Positions 1 to 8,458 of a stretch of 64,000 nucleotides of DNA are shown piece after piece. The notes under the pieces were generated by a model that was given only the letters and a program-made list of their open reading frames with translations, was not told the origin of the DNA and searched no databases. Source of the DNA: Pseudosulfitobacter pseudonitzschiae (GTDB lineage Bacteria > Pseudomonadota > Alphaproteobacteria > Rhodobacterales > Rhodobacteraceae); the NCBI RefSeq assembly GCF_900129395.1, contig NZ_FQVP01000011.1, positions 1-64,000 of the forward strand, given 5' to 3'. Within the stretch, counting starts at the first letter, position 1. Each line of letters starts with the position of its first letter. The position numbers were made by a program, and so were the translations under genes.

Positions 1-9
1 AGCACCGCC

Positions 10-140
10 GGGCAGCGCCCGACCGCCCCATGGGCGGGCGCTTCTTCACCGTATTGCAATTCTGTATCCCCACGCCAAGGCGGATAGATAAAGTGGCACG
101 AGCAGGGGTATCAGCGCCCACCCGCGGTCGGGCGCTGCCC
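10..140. repeat. Palindromic-ended intergenic repeat, copy 1
   Basis: The element is bounded by a perfect 16-bp inverted repeat: GGGCAGCGCCCGACCG at 10-25 and its complement at 125-140. It lies 11 bp beyond the stop codon of the first LysR gene. The interior shares blocks with a second copy at 2457-2632 (gggcgggcgctt, tcaccgtattgc, ccccacgccaa, aaagtgg). There is no coding content. It looks like a REP/MITE-like non-autonomous element or a species-specific 3'-end palindrome. Confidence 0.8.
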
Positions 141-151
141 TTTGTGACCCC

Positions 152-1069
152 CTACAGCATCCCGCTGTCGCGTACGTCCTTGCTGATGCGGTCGATGACG
201 AAGTCCATGAACAGGCGCGTTTTCGGGTCCTGCCGTTTGCGGTGGGTGAACAGGCACGCCATCTGGATCGGTTCGGGCGGGGTGGCGGTGGCCACGGGCA
301 CCAGCCGTCCGGCGCGCAGGTGGTCGGCCACCTCGAAGATCGGTTTCAGCACGATCCCTTGCCCCGCCAGCGCCCAGTCGATCAGCACGTCGCCGTCGTC
401 GGATTCGTAGCGCCCCGTCACGGCAAAGCGTTTCGGCCCCTCGGGCGTCATCAGCCGCCACTGGAATTCGGGCGCGCCGGGAAAACGCAGGTTCAGGCAT
501 TCGTGGCGGTCGCTCACCAGCGCCTCGCCCGAGACCGGATTGCCGCGCGTGGCGATGTAGTCGGGGGCGGCGCACAGCACCCGTTCCACATCGGCGATCT
601 TGCGGATGCGCAGGTTGCTGTCCTCGGGCTGGCCGAGGAAAAACGCCAGATCCAGCCCTTCGGTGGTCAGGTCCACCTTGCGGTCGGTCAGGCGCAGGCG
701 CACCGACACCTCGGGGTAGGCTTTCAGAAACGCAGGCACCTGCGGCGCGATCAGCCGCCGGCCGACGCCCAAAGGGGCGGCCACGAACAGCGCGCCCTTG
801 GGGTTGTCGGTGATCGACACCACCTGCGCCTCGGCGTTGTCGACGGATTCCAGTATCTCGCAGGCGCCGCTGTAAAACGCCTTGCCCTGCTCGGTCGGGG
901 TCAGGCTGCGGGTGGTGCGCTGGAACAGGCGCACGCTCAGATGATCCTCAAGCTGGGAAATCCGCGACGACGTCACTGCCGGAGAAATACGCAAATCGCG
1001 CCCCGCTGCGGACATGCTGCCCAATTCGTAGACACGCACAAAGGTGCGGATATTATCAAGATAGGACAT
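152..1069 (-). CDS. LysR-family transcriptional regulator, divergent from puuD
   Basis: This is a 305-residue LysR-type regulator. The N-terminal winged helix-turn-helix covers about residues 1-60 and contains the usual FQRTTRSLTPTEQG segment. The rest is the periplasmic-binding-like effector domain. It is transcribed away from puuD across about 100 bp, the normal layout for a LysR regulator and its target, so control of urate oxidation is a reasonable inference. It is clearly paralogous to the LysR gene at 2668-3570; both begin MSY(L/I) and share the VRV-ELGS and GRDLR segments. The effector is unknown. Confidence 0.9.
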   Translation of the reverse strand: MSYLDNIRTFVRVYELGSMSAAGRDLRISPAVTSSRISQLEDHLSVRLFQRTTRSLTPTEQGKAFYSGACEILESVDNAEAQVVSITDNPKGALFVAAPLGVGRRLIAPQVPAFLKAYPEVSVRLRLTDRKVDLTTEGLDLAFFLGQPEDSNLRIRKIADVERVLCAAPDYIATRGNPVSGEALVSDRHECLNLRFPGAPEFQWRLMTPEGPKRFAVTGRYESDDGDVLIDWALAGQGIVLKPIFEVADHLRAGRLVPVATATPPEPIQMACLFTHRKRQDPKTRLFMDFVIDRISKDVRDSGML

Positions 1070-1169
1070 TGTTCTGAATTTTTTGATGCTGCTTGGTCTT
1101 TTGCGTTAATAGCAGAAGAATGTGCGAACGCCTAGAGTGGCGGGACATAGGAATCGAGGGAGAACTGCC

Positions 1170-2402
1170 ATGTATGATCTGGCTGTCTTGTGGGACTGGG
1201 CCGCGTTCGCTGTCCGTTGGTTGCATGTCGTCACCGCGATGGCATGGATCGGCGCGTCGTTCTTTTTCATCGCGCTGGATCTGGGCCTGAAAAAAGTGCC
1301 GAACATGCCCGTGGGTGCGCATGGCGAGGAATGGCAGGTGCACGGCGGTGGGTTTTACCACATCCAGAAATACCTGGTCGCGCCGGAAAACATGCCCGAG
1401 CACCTGATCTGGCACAAATGGCAAAGCTACATCACATGGGTGTCCGGGGCCGCACTTTTGATGATCGTCTATTGGGTCGGGGGCGAGCTGTTCCTGCTGG
1501 ACCCGACCAAGGCCGATCTGGCCTTGTGGCAGGGCATCCTGATCTCGGGCGGATCGCTGACGATCGGCTGGATTCTCTATGACCTGATGTGCAAATCCAG
1601 GCTGGGCGAGACGCCCACGTTCCTGATGCTGTTGCTTTTCGTGATCCTTGTGGTGATGTCCTGGGGCTATAACCAGATTTTCACCGGCCGCGCGGCGCTG
1701 CTGCATCTGGGGGCGTTCACGGCGACGATCATGACCGCCAACGTGTTTTTCATCATCATGCCGAACCAGCGCATCGTGGTCAAAGACCTGCAAGAGGGGC
1801 GCACGCCCGATCCCAAGTACGGCAAGATTGCCAAGCTGCGGTCGACCCACAACAACTATCTGACGCTGCCGGTGATCTTCCTGATGCTGTCGAACCACTA
1901 CCCGCTGGCCTTTGCCACCGAGTACAGCTGGATCATCGCCAGCCTCGTGTTCCTGACCGGCGTGACCATCCGGCATTATTTCAACACCATGCACGCCACC
2001 GGCAAGGGGCCGCACTGGACCTGGGGCGTGACGGTGATCCTGTTCATCCTGATCGCGTGGCTGTCCACGGCGTCGATGAATGACACCTATGAAGAGGCCG
2101 AAGCGCGGCCGCTGACCGCGACCGAACAGCGGTTTGCCTCGGCAGAGGGGTTTGATGCGGCCTATGATGCAGTGATTTCCAACTGTTCCATGTGCCACGC
2201 GCGCGAGCCGGTTTGGGAAGGGCTGCAATGGCCGCCCAAGGGCGTGCTGCTGGAAACCAAAAGCGACGTGGTACGCCATGCGCCGCAGATCTACATGCAG
2301 GCGGGGTTAAGCCACGCGATGCCACCGCCCAATGCGGTGCAGATGGACGATGACGCCCGCCGCCAGATCGTGGCGTGGGTGCGGGCGGCGTCGGGGGATT
2401 AG
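1170..2402 (+). CDS. puuD: Urate hydroxylase PuuD (membrane urate oxidase with C-terminal cytochrome c)
   Basis: PuuD oxidises urate to 5-hydroxyisourate at the inner membrane and passes electrons to the respiratory chain through a fused cytochrome c domain. The 410-residue protein has an N-terminal multi-helix membrane domain (about residues 1-300, starting YDLAVLWDWAAFAVRWLHV). A C-terminal haem motif, CSMCH, lies at about residues 339-343, with a later SHAMPPP segment that can supply the axial Met. The ATG at 1170 is chosen because GAGGGAGA lies just upstream; the frame stays open further 5'. It stands alone between two LysR genes, and the following steps (HIU hydrolase, OHCU decarboxylase, allantoinase) are not in this window. 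Confidence 0.93.
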   Translation: MYDLAVLWDWAAFAVRWLHVVTAMAWIGASFFFIALDLGLKKVPNMPVGAHGEEWQVHGGGFYHIQKYLVAPENMPEHLIWHKWQSYITWVSGAALLMIVYWVGGELFLLDPTKADLALWQGILISGGSLTIGWILYDLMCKSRLGETPTFLMLLLFVILVVMSWGYNQIFTGRAALLHLGAFTATIMTANVFFIIMPNQRIVVKDLQEGRTPDPKYGKIAKLRSTHNNYLTLPVIFLMLSNHYPLAFATEYSWIIASLVFLTGVTIRHYFNTMHATGKGPHWTWGVTVILFILIAWLSTASMNDTYEEAEARPLTATEQRFASAEGFDAAYDAVISNCSMCHAREPVWEGLQWPPKGVLLETKSDVVRHAPQIYMQAGLSHAMPPPNAVQMDDDARRQIVAWVRAASGD

Positions 2403-2456
2403 GGCGGGTTAAGCCGCCATCCACCAAAGCCCGGAGTCAAGGTGCGTAGCACCGCC

Positions 2457-2632
2457 GGGCAGCGCCCGACCGCCCGTCGCACCAAAGGTGCGCCATAGAA
2501 AGTCGGCACGCCTTCGGCGTGACGGGCGGGCGCTTTCTCACCGTATTGCGATTCATCTGCCCCACGCCAAAGACTAGAAATAAAGTGGTCGCCACTGACG
2601 GTGTGATGCCCACCCGCGGTCGGGCGCTGCCC
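2457..2632. repeat. Palindromic-ended intergenic repeat, copy 2
   Basis: This second copy has the same perfect 16-bp terminal inverted repeat (2457-2472 and 2617-2632) and the same interior blocks. It carries about 45 extra bases near its left end that fold into two small hairpins (CGCACCAAAGGTGCG and CACGCCTTCGGCGTG). It lies between the convergent 3' ends of puuD and the second LysR gene. The 265-bp gene-free stretch 2403-2667 holds essentially only this element. It could serve as a bidirectional terminator. Confidence 0.8.
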
Positions 2633-2667
2633 TGTGTGGCAAGGTCATTCTGGGTACTTTTTCGACC

Positions 2668-3570
2668 CTAACCCGCAGGCAACAGCCCCTCGCACTGCTT
2701 CACCACGAAATCGACAAACAGCCGCACCTTCGGGTCCTGCAACTTCTTGTGCGGATACAAACACCCAAAGATCGTGGGCACCGGCGGCGTATCAGGCAAC
2801 ACCTCGACCAGATCGCCGCGCGCCAGATGCGCCGCCACGTCAAAGCGTGGCTTGTTCACGATCCCGCGCCCGTCCAGCGCCCAATCGGTCAGCACATCGC
2901 CGTCATCGGCATCGTATTTCCCCGCCACCTCCAGCTTGCGCGGCCCTTGGGCGGTGTCCAGCGTCCAGAAATACTCGGGCGAGCGCGGATAGCGCAGCAA
3001 CAGGCAGTTGTGATCCATCAGGTCGTCGGGTCGCGCGGGCATTCCCCGTTGCGCCAGATAGCGCGGGGCGGCGCACAGCACGCGGGCGCAATCTGCGATC
3101 TTGCGCAGCTTCATGTTTGAATCCCCCGGCGTGCCGATGAAAAACGCGATGTCCAGACCGTCGGCCAATATGTCCACCTTGCGATCCGACAGGCGCATCC
3201 GCACCCGCGTCTCGGGAAAGGCATCGACGAATCGCGGCACCAGCGGCGCGATCAGACGGCGACCGGCCCCCAGCGGTGCGGTGATCTGGATGGTGCCGCG
3301 CGGTTGCGCCGAATAATTCGCCACCTTGGCCTCTGCCGTCTCTAACGCGCCCAGAACCGACTTTGCCTCGTCATAGAACACATGGCCGACCTCGGTGGGC
3401 GACAGGGACCGCGTGGTGCGGTTGAACAGGCGCACGCCCAGGTGTTTTTCCAGTTCCTTGATACGCTTGCTGGCCACAGCCGGTGTCAGCCGCAGGTCGC
3501 GCCCGCCGGACGTGATGCTGCCCAGTTCGACGACGCGCACGAACACTTTCAGGCTTTCGATATAGGACAT
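2668..3570 (-). CDS. LysR-family transcriptional regulator, divergent from xdhA
   Basis: This 300-residue LysR regulator starts at MSYIESLKVF; the frame is open upstream, but this is the family's normal start and matches the paralogue at 152-1069. The helix-turn-helix is in residues 1-60 (LTPAVASKRIKELEKHLGVRLF). It is divergent from xdhA across 176 bp, so it probably controls the xdhABC-permease-guaD series; a purine or ureide effector is plausible but not shown. The two LysR genes have similar length, orientation and 3'-flanking repeat, which suggests duplication. Confidence 0.9.
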   Translation of the reverse strand: MSYIESLKVFVRVVELGSITSGGRDLRLTPAVASKRIKELEKHLGVRLFNRTTRSLSPTEVGHVFYDEAKSVLGALETAEAKVANYSAQPRGTIQITAPLGAGRRLIAPLVPRFVDAFPETRVRMRLSDRKVDILADGLDIAFFIGTPGDSNMKLRKIADCARVLCAAPRYLAQRGMPARPDDLMDHNCLLLRYPRSPEYFWTLDTAQGPRKLEVAGKYDADDGDVLTDWALDGRGIVNKPRFDVAAHLARGDLVEVLPDTPPVPTIFGCLYPHKKLQDPKVRLFVDFVVKQCEGLLPAG

Positions 3571-3746
3571 GGGATGACTCGGGCTGTGGTTGGATGTGCC
3601 TTTATAGGCTCTTTTCACCCTATCATTATCAACGTTTTGTTTAAAGTCTTTGCCAAAAGGCGCTGTTTTTCGATGCAGTGGGTTGGCCTATCCTGCCTCG
3701 ACTGCCGCCCGGCCAGCCGCCGGCGGACGACCCTGAGGAGGCCCCC

Positions 3747-5210
3747 ATGACCCAACGCACGCACATCCGCTTTTTGCTGAATGGCCGCGAGGTGACCGCG
3801 CATGATACCGGCGCCAGCCGGACGCTGCTGGATTTCCTGCGGCTGGATCGGCGCATGACCGGCACCAAGGAAGGCTGCGCCGAGGGCGATTGCGGGGCGT
3901 GCACGGTTCTGGTCGGGCGGTTGGGGCCGGAGGGGCTGAGCTATGCGCCGGTCAATGCCTGCATCCGGTTTCTGGCCTCGGTCGATGGCTGTCATGTGGT
4001 GACCATCGAACATCTGTCCGGCCCCGACGGGCGGCTGCATCCGGTGCAACAGGCGATGGTGGACCATCACGGCAGCCAGTGCGGGTTTTGCACGCCGGGG
4101 TTCGTGATGTCGCTCTATGCGCTGTGGATGGCGGTGCCCGAGCCGACCGAGGCGCAGGTTGAAACCGCGCTGCAAGGCAACCTGTGCCGCTGCACCGGCT
4201 ATGCTCCGATCATCCGCGCCGCCGTGGCGGTCAGCCGCTATGGCGCCCCCGCTGCCGATCACCTGAACACGGAACGCGCCCGCGTGACCGCACAGCTGAC
4301 GGCGCTGCGGGACGGGCAGCGGGTGGTGACAGGGCCGGCGGATGATCTGGCGATCCTGCCTGCGGATGTGGACGATCTGGCGGCGGCTTTGCTGGAGTAT
4401 CCCGATGCCACGCTGATCGCCGGGGCCACCGATGTGGGCCTGTGGGTGACGAAATTCCTGCGGCCCATTGGCCCCGCGATTTTCCTGGGCCATCTGGACG
4501 CGCTGAAGACGGTGCAGGTGAAGGGCGACGCGCTGCACATCGGGGCAGGGGCCAGCTACAGCGAGTGTCAGGATGCCATCGCGGACCATTTCCCGCATCT
4601 TGCCCCCTATTGGGACCGCATCGCGGGCTGGCAGGTGCGCAATATGGGCACCGTGGGCGGCAACATCGCCAACGGCTCGCCCATCGGGGACACGCCGCCG
4701 GTGCTGATCGCACTGGGGGCCGAGATCACCCTGCGGCGTGGCGATGTGCGGCGGGTGCTGCCGCTGGACGCGTTCTTTATCGACTACGGCAAACAGGACC
4801 GCGCGGCGGGCGAGTTTGTGGAAAGCATCCGCGTGCCGCTGCCCGTGCAGGGGCAGATCGACGCCGCCTACAAGATCTCGAAACGGCGGGACGAGGATAT
4901 TTCATCGGTCGCTGCGGGGATCAGCGTGACGCGCGATGGGGATCGGATTGCAGACGTGCGCATCGCCTTTGGCGGCATGGCGGCCACGCCGAAACGGGCC
5001 GCGCAGGCCGAGGCGGCCTTGCGGGGTGCGGTGTGGTCGGAAGGTGCCTTTGAACAGGCAGCGCAGGCGCTGGCGCAGGATTTCGCCCCGCTGAGCGATT
5101 GGCGGGCCTCGGCGGACTACCGGATGCTGGCGGCCCAGAACCTGCTGCGCCGGTTCTTTCTGGAACAGGACGATGCGACGTCTGCGCCGGTGCAACTGGC
5201 CACGGCCTGA
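3747..5210 (+). CDS. xdhA: Xanthine dehydrogenase small subunit (2Fe-2S and FAD)
   Basis: This is the electron-transfer subunit of bacterial xanthine dehydrogenase, which with XdhB converts hypoxanthine and xanthine to urate using NAD. The 487-residue protein has a plant-type [2Fe-2S] domain (Cys44, Cys49, Cys52, Cys72), a second all-helical [2Fe-2S] domain (Cys112, Cys115, Cys147, Cys149), then an FAD domain (about 195-370, containing GNIANGSPIGD) and a CO-dehydrogenase flavoprotein C-terminal domain. The start at 3747 follows GAGGAG at 3735-3740. xdhB begins 13 bp downstream. Confidence 0.96.
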   Translation: MTQRTHIRFLLNGREVTAHDTGASRTLLDFLRLDRRMTGTKEGCAEGDCGACTVLVGRLGPEGLSYAPVNACIRFLASVDGCHVVTIEHLSGPDGRLHPVQQAMVDHHGSQCGFCTPGFVMSLYALWMAVPEPTEAQVETALQGNLCRCTGYAPIIRAAVAVSRYGAPAADHLNTERARVTAQLTALRDGQRVVTGPADDLAILPADVDDLAAALLEYPDATLIAGATDVGLWVTKFLRPIGPAIFLGHLDALKTVQVKGDALHIGAGASYSECQDAIADHFPHLAPYWDRIAGWQVRNMGTVGGNIANGSPIGDTPPVLIALGAEITLRRGDVRRVLPLDAFFIDYGKQDRAAGEFVESIRVPLPVQGQIDAAYKISKRRDEDISSVAAGISVTRDGDRIADVRIAFGGMAATPKRAAQAEAALRGAVWSEGAFEQAAQALAQDFAPLSDWRASADYRMLAAQNLLRRFFLEQDDATSAPVQLATA

Positions 5211-5223
5211 GGAGGAGAATGCG

Positions 5224-7542
5224 ATGAAAGACGATATTTCGATCCGTGGCGCGGTCCACACCGACCGCATCCACGACAGCGCCATCAAACATGTGACCGG
5301 CACGGCGGATTACACCGACGACATTCCCCAACCGCAGGGTACGCTGCACGCCTACCTGGGTGTCTCGAAGGTGGCGCACGCGACGCTGAACGCGATTGAC
5401 CTGACGGCGGTGCGCACAGCCCCCGGCGTGGTCGGCGTGCTGACCGCCGCCGATGTGCCGGGGTGCAATGACATCAGCCCCACGGGCCAGAACGACGAGC
5501 CGGTGTTTCCCACCGACAAGATCGAATTCCACGGCCAGCCGCTGTTTGCGGTGATCGCAGAGACCCGCGATGCCGCCCGCCGCGCGGCAGAGCTGGCGCA
5601 GGTGGATTGCACCGTTCTGCCCCATGCACTGGATGTGGGTGCCGCGCAGGAGGCCGGATACCCCCATGTCACAGCCCCCTTGAAACTGGAACGCGGCGCG
5701 GTCGAAGACGGCTTTGCCGCAGCGCCCAACCGCCTTCGGGGGCGGATCGCCATCGGCGGGCAGGATCATATGTACCTGGAAGGGCAGATCGCCTTTGCCA
5801 TTCCCGGCGAAGACGACGACGTGGTGGTGCATTGCAGCACCCAGCACCCTTCCGAGGCGCAGCATATGGTGGCGCATGTGCTGGGTGTGCCGTCCAATGC
5901 GGTTACCGTGAACGTGCGGCGCATGGGCGGTGGCTTTGGCGGCAAGGAAAGCCAGATGAACCTGTTCTGTGTGGTTGCCGCCATGGCCGCGAAGAAATGG
6001 AACCGTGCGGTGAAAATCCGCCCCGACCGCGATCAGGACATGACCGCCACCGGCAAGCGCCACGATTTCGTGGTGGATTACGACGTGGGCTTTGACAACG
6101 ACGGGCGCATTCAGGCGGTCGAAAGCTGCTTTGCCGCGCGCTGCGGGTATTCGTCGGACCTGTCCGGGCCGGTGACCGACCGTGCGTTGTTTCATGCCGA
6201 CAACGCCTATTTCTACCCGCATGTGCGGCTGACCAGCCGTCCGATGAAGACGAATACAGTCTCGAACACTGCCTTTCGCGGCTTTGGCGGGCCGCAGGGT
6301 GTGGTGGCTGCCGAGCGGATGATCGAAGAGATTGCCTATGCCACGGGGCGCGATCCGCTGGACGTGCGCAAGGTCAATTTCTATGGCGATGCGGGGCGGG
6401 ATCTGACGCCGTACCACCAGCAGGTGCAGGACAATATCATCGGCCGGCTGGTGGACGAGCTGGAAGAGACGGCTGCGTACCGCAAGCGGCGGGCGGAGAT
6501 TGTCGAGTTCAATGCAGGGTCTAAAATCCTGAAAAAGGGCATCGCTCTGACGCCTGTCAAATTCGGCATCTCGTTCACCGCCACCCACTACAATCAGGCC
6601 GGTGCGCTGGTGCATGTTTACTCGGACGGCTCTGTCGCGCTGAACCACGGCGGGACCGAGATGGGGCAGGGGCTGAACACCAAGGTGGCGCAGGTTGTGG
6701 CCGATGCGTTCCAGGTGGATTTCGACCGCATCAAGATCACCAGGACCACGACCGAAAAGGTGCCCAATACATCCGCCACGGCGGCGTCGTCGGGATCGGA
6801 CCTGAACGGGATGGCGGCGCTGAACGCGGTCGAGCAGATCAAGGGGCGGCTGGTTGCGTTCGCTTCGGACAAATGGGGCGTGGCCCCCGAAGATGTACGG
6901 TTTCTGCCCAATCTTGTACAAGTTGGCGGCGACACGCTGACCTTCGACAGTTTCATCAAACAGGCCTATATGGCGCGCGTCCAGCTTTCGGCGGCAGGTT
7001 TCTACAAAACGCCCGAGATTCATTGGGACCGTGCCAGCGGCAAGGGGCGTCCGTTCTATTACTATGCCTATGGTGCGGCCTGTTCCGAGGTGACGATTGA
7101 CACGCTGACCGGCGAATACCGCGTCACCCGCACCGACATCCTGCATGACGTGGGCCGGTCGTTGAATCCCATTCTGGACAAGGGACAGGTCGAAGGCGCG
7201 TTCATTCAAGGCATGGGCTGGCTGACCACCGAGGAATTGTGGTGGGACGACAAGGGCGCGCTGCGCACCCATGCGCCGTCGACCTATAAAATCCCGCTGG
7301 CCAGCGACCGGCCGCGCATTTTCAACGTGAATCTGGCCGATTGGTCCGAGAACCGTGAGTTGACGATCAAACGGTCCAAGGCCGTGGGCGAGCCGCCCTT
7401 TATGCTGGGCATTTCGGTATTCGAGGCGCTGTCGATGGCGGTGGCTTCGGTGGCGGATTACACCGTCTGCCCGCGTCTGGATGCCCCTGCCACGCCCGAG
7501 CGGGTGCTGATGGCGGTGGCGCGGTTGCGGGCGGGGGCGTGA
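5224..7542 (+). CDS. xdhB: Xanthine dehydrogenase molybdenum-binding subunit
   Basis: This is the catalytic molybdopterin subunit of xanthine dehydrogenase, 772 residues, the usual length. Visible landmarks are the GGGFGGKES segment, the FRGFGGPQG segment holding the substrate-binding Arg, and the C-terminal KAVGEPP motif with the catalytic Glu. The chosen start, MKDDISIRG, follows GAGGAG at 5211-5216. An earlier in-frame ATG at 5173 overlaps xdhA and lacks such a site. xdhC follows after 4 bp. Confidence 0.96.
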   Translation: MKDDISIRGAVHTDRIHDSAIKHVTGTADYTDDIPQPQGTLHAYLGVSKVAHATLNAIDLTAVRTAPGVVGVLTAADVPGCNDISPTGQNDEPVFPTDKIEFHGQPLFAVIAETRDAARRAAELAQVDCTVLPHALDVGAAQEAGYPHVTAPLKLERGAVEDGFAAAPNRLRGRIAIGGQDHMYLEGQIAFAIPGEDDDVVVHCSTQHPSEAQHMVAHVLGVPSNAVTVNVRRMGGGFGGKESQMNLFCVVAAMAAKKWNRAVKIRPDRDQDMTATGKRHDFVVDYDVGFDNDGRIQAVESCFAARCGYSSDLSGPVTDRALFHADNAYFYPHVRLTSRPMKTNTVSNTAFRGFGGPQGVVAAERMIEEIAYATGRDPLDVRKVNFYGDAGRDLTPYHQQVQDNIIGRLVDELEETAAYRKRRAEIVEFNAGSKILKKGIALTPVKFGISFTATHYNQAGALVHVYSDGSVALNHGGTEMGQGLNTKVAQVVADAFQVDFDRIKITRTTTEKVPNTSATAASSGSDLNGMAALNAVEQIKGRLVAFASDKWGVAPEDVRFLPNLVQVGGDTLTFDSFIKQAYMARVQLSAAGFYKTPEIHWDRASGKGRPFYYYAYGAACSEVTIDTLTGEYRVTRTDILHDVGRSLNPILDKGQVEGAFIQGMGWLTTEELWWDDKGALRTHAPSTYKIPLASDRPRIFNVNLADWSENRELTIKRSKAVGEPPFMLGISVFEALSMAVASVADYTVCPRLDAPATPERVLMAVARLRAGA

Positions 7543-7546
7543 CGCC

Positions 7547-8416
7547 ATGAGCGCGCTTGCTGATTTCCTGTCGGCCCATGCGTCGGTGATCTGCGTGACG
7601 CTGACCCGCGTGCGGGGGTCGTCGCCGCGCAACGAGGGCACGGATATGTTCGTGGCCCCGCACGCGCTGTGCGGCACTATCGGTGGCGGACAGCTTGAGC
7701 ATATGGCGATTGAACGCGCCCGCGCGATGTTGACCGACGGCGCGCTGAACGCAGTGATGGACGTGCCGTTGGGGCCGGAGATTGGCCAGTGCTGCGGCGG
7801 GCGGGTCGAGCTGTCGCTGGTGCGGATGCGGCAGGGGGACCGGCGCGCGGCGCTGAGACAGGCGCAACAGGCGCAGGCGGCCTTGCCGTCGGTTTACGTA
7901 ATGGGCGCGGGACATGTGGGCCGGGCGTTGGCCGATCTGTTCCAGCATCTGCCGGTGAACTGCGTGCTGGTCGACACCCGCCCCGAGGAGCTGGCGCAGT
8001 GCCGTGCGGCTGTGGACACAAGGGTAAGCGTGATCCCCGAGGTCGAGATTGCGACTGCCCCTGCCGGCAGCGCCTTTGTCGTGCTGACCCATGATCACGG
8101 GCTGGATTTCCTGCTGACGTCAGCGGCGCTGGAACGGGGCGACGCGGCCTATGTCGGCATGATCGGCTCGGCGACGAAACGGGTGAAATTCCGCAACTGG
8201 CTGCGCGACCATTGCGACGGCCAAAGCATCGAACAATTGAATTGCCCCATCGGGGCAAGCGGCAGCCGCGACAAGCGGCCCAGCGTCATTGCGGCCTTTG
8301 TGGTGGCCGAAGTGATGGCTGAATTGACCTCTGAAACTGCCGCGACTGCCCCCTTGGGGGAAACCGAAGCGCCCGGAGGGGGCGCACAAACAGACCGGAC
8401 AGGGAGGACCGCCTGA
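7547..8416 (+). CDS. xdhC: XdhC molybdenum-cofactor insertion factor
   Basis: This 289-residue XdhC/CoxI-family protein sulfurates and inserts molybdopterin into XdhB. Family hallmarks are the N-terminal RGSSPRNEGTDMFV segment, GGGQLEH, the GQCCGG motif, and a Rossmann-like C-terminal half containing VMGAGHVGRAL and MIGSATKR. The gene starts 4 bp after xdhB, so it is translationally linked. The last 35 residues, rich in Ala, Thr, Glu and Gly, extend past the conserved domain. Confidence 0.94.
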   Translation: MSALADFLSAHASVICVTLTRVRGSSPRNEGTDMFVAPHALCGTIGGGQLEHMAIERARAMLTDGALNAVMDVPLGPEIGQCCGGRVELSLVRMRQGDRRAALRQAQQAQAALPSVYVMGAGHVGRALADLFQHLPVNCVLVDTRPEELAQCRAAVDTRVSVIPEVEIATAPAGSAFVVLTHDHGLDFLLTSAALERGDAAYVGMIGSATKRVKFRNWLRDHCDGQSIEQLNCPIGASGSRDKRPSVIAAFVVAEVMAELTSETAATAPLGETEAPGGGAQTDRTGRTA

Positions 8417-8458
8417 CATCAGGCATGCGTGTCCGGTCGCAGTGGAGGAGTGCCCGTC

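Noticed and set aside
6911-6922. TTGTACAA inside xdhB as a possible operator
   Set aside because: It is a single copy deep within a conserved coding region with no nearby promoter; it encodes a Leu-Val-Gln run and is most likely chance.
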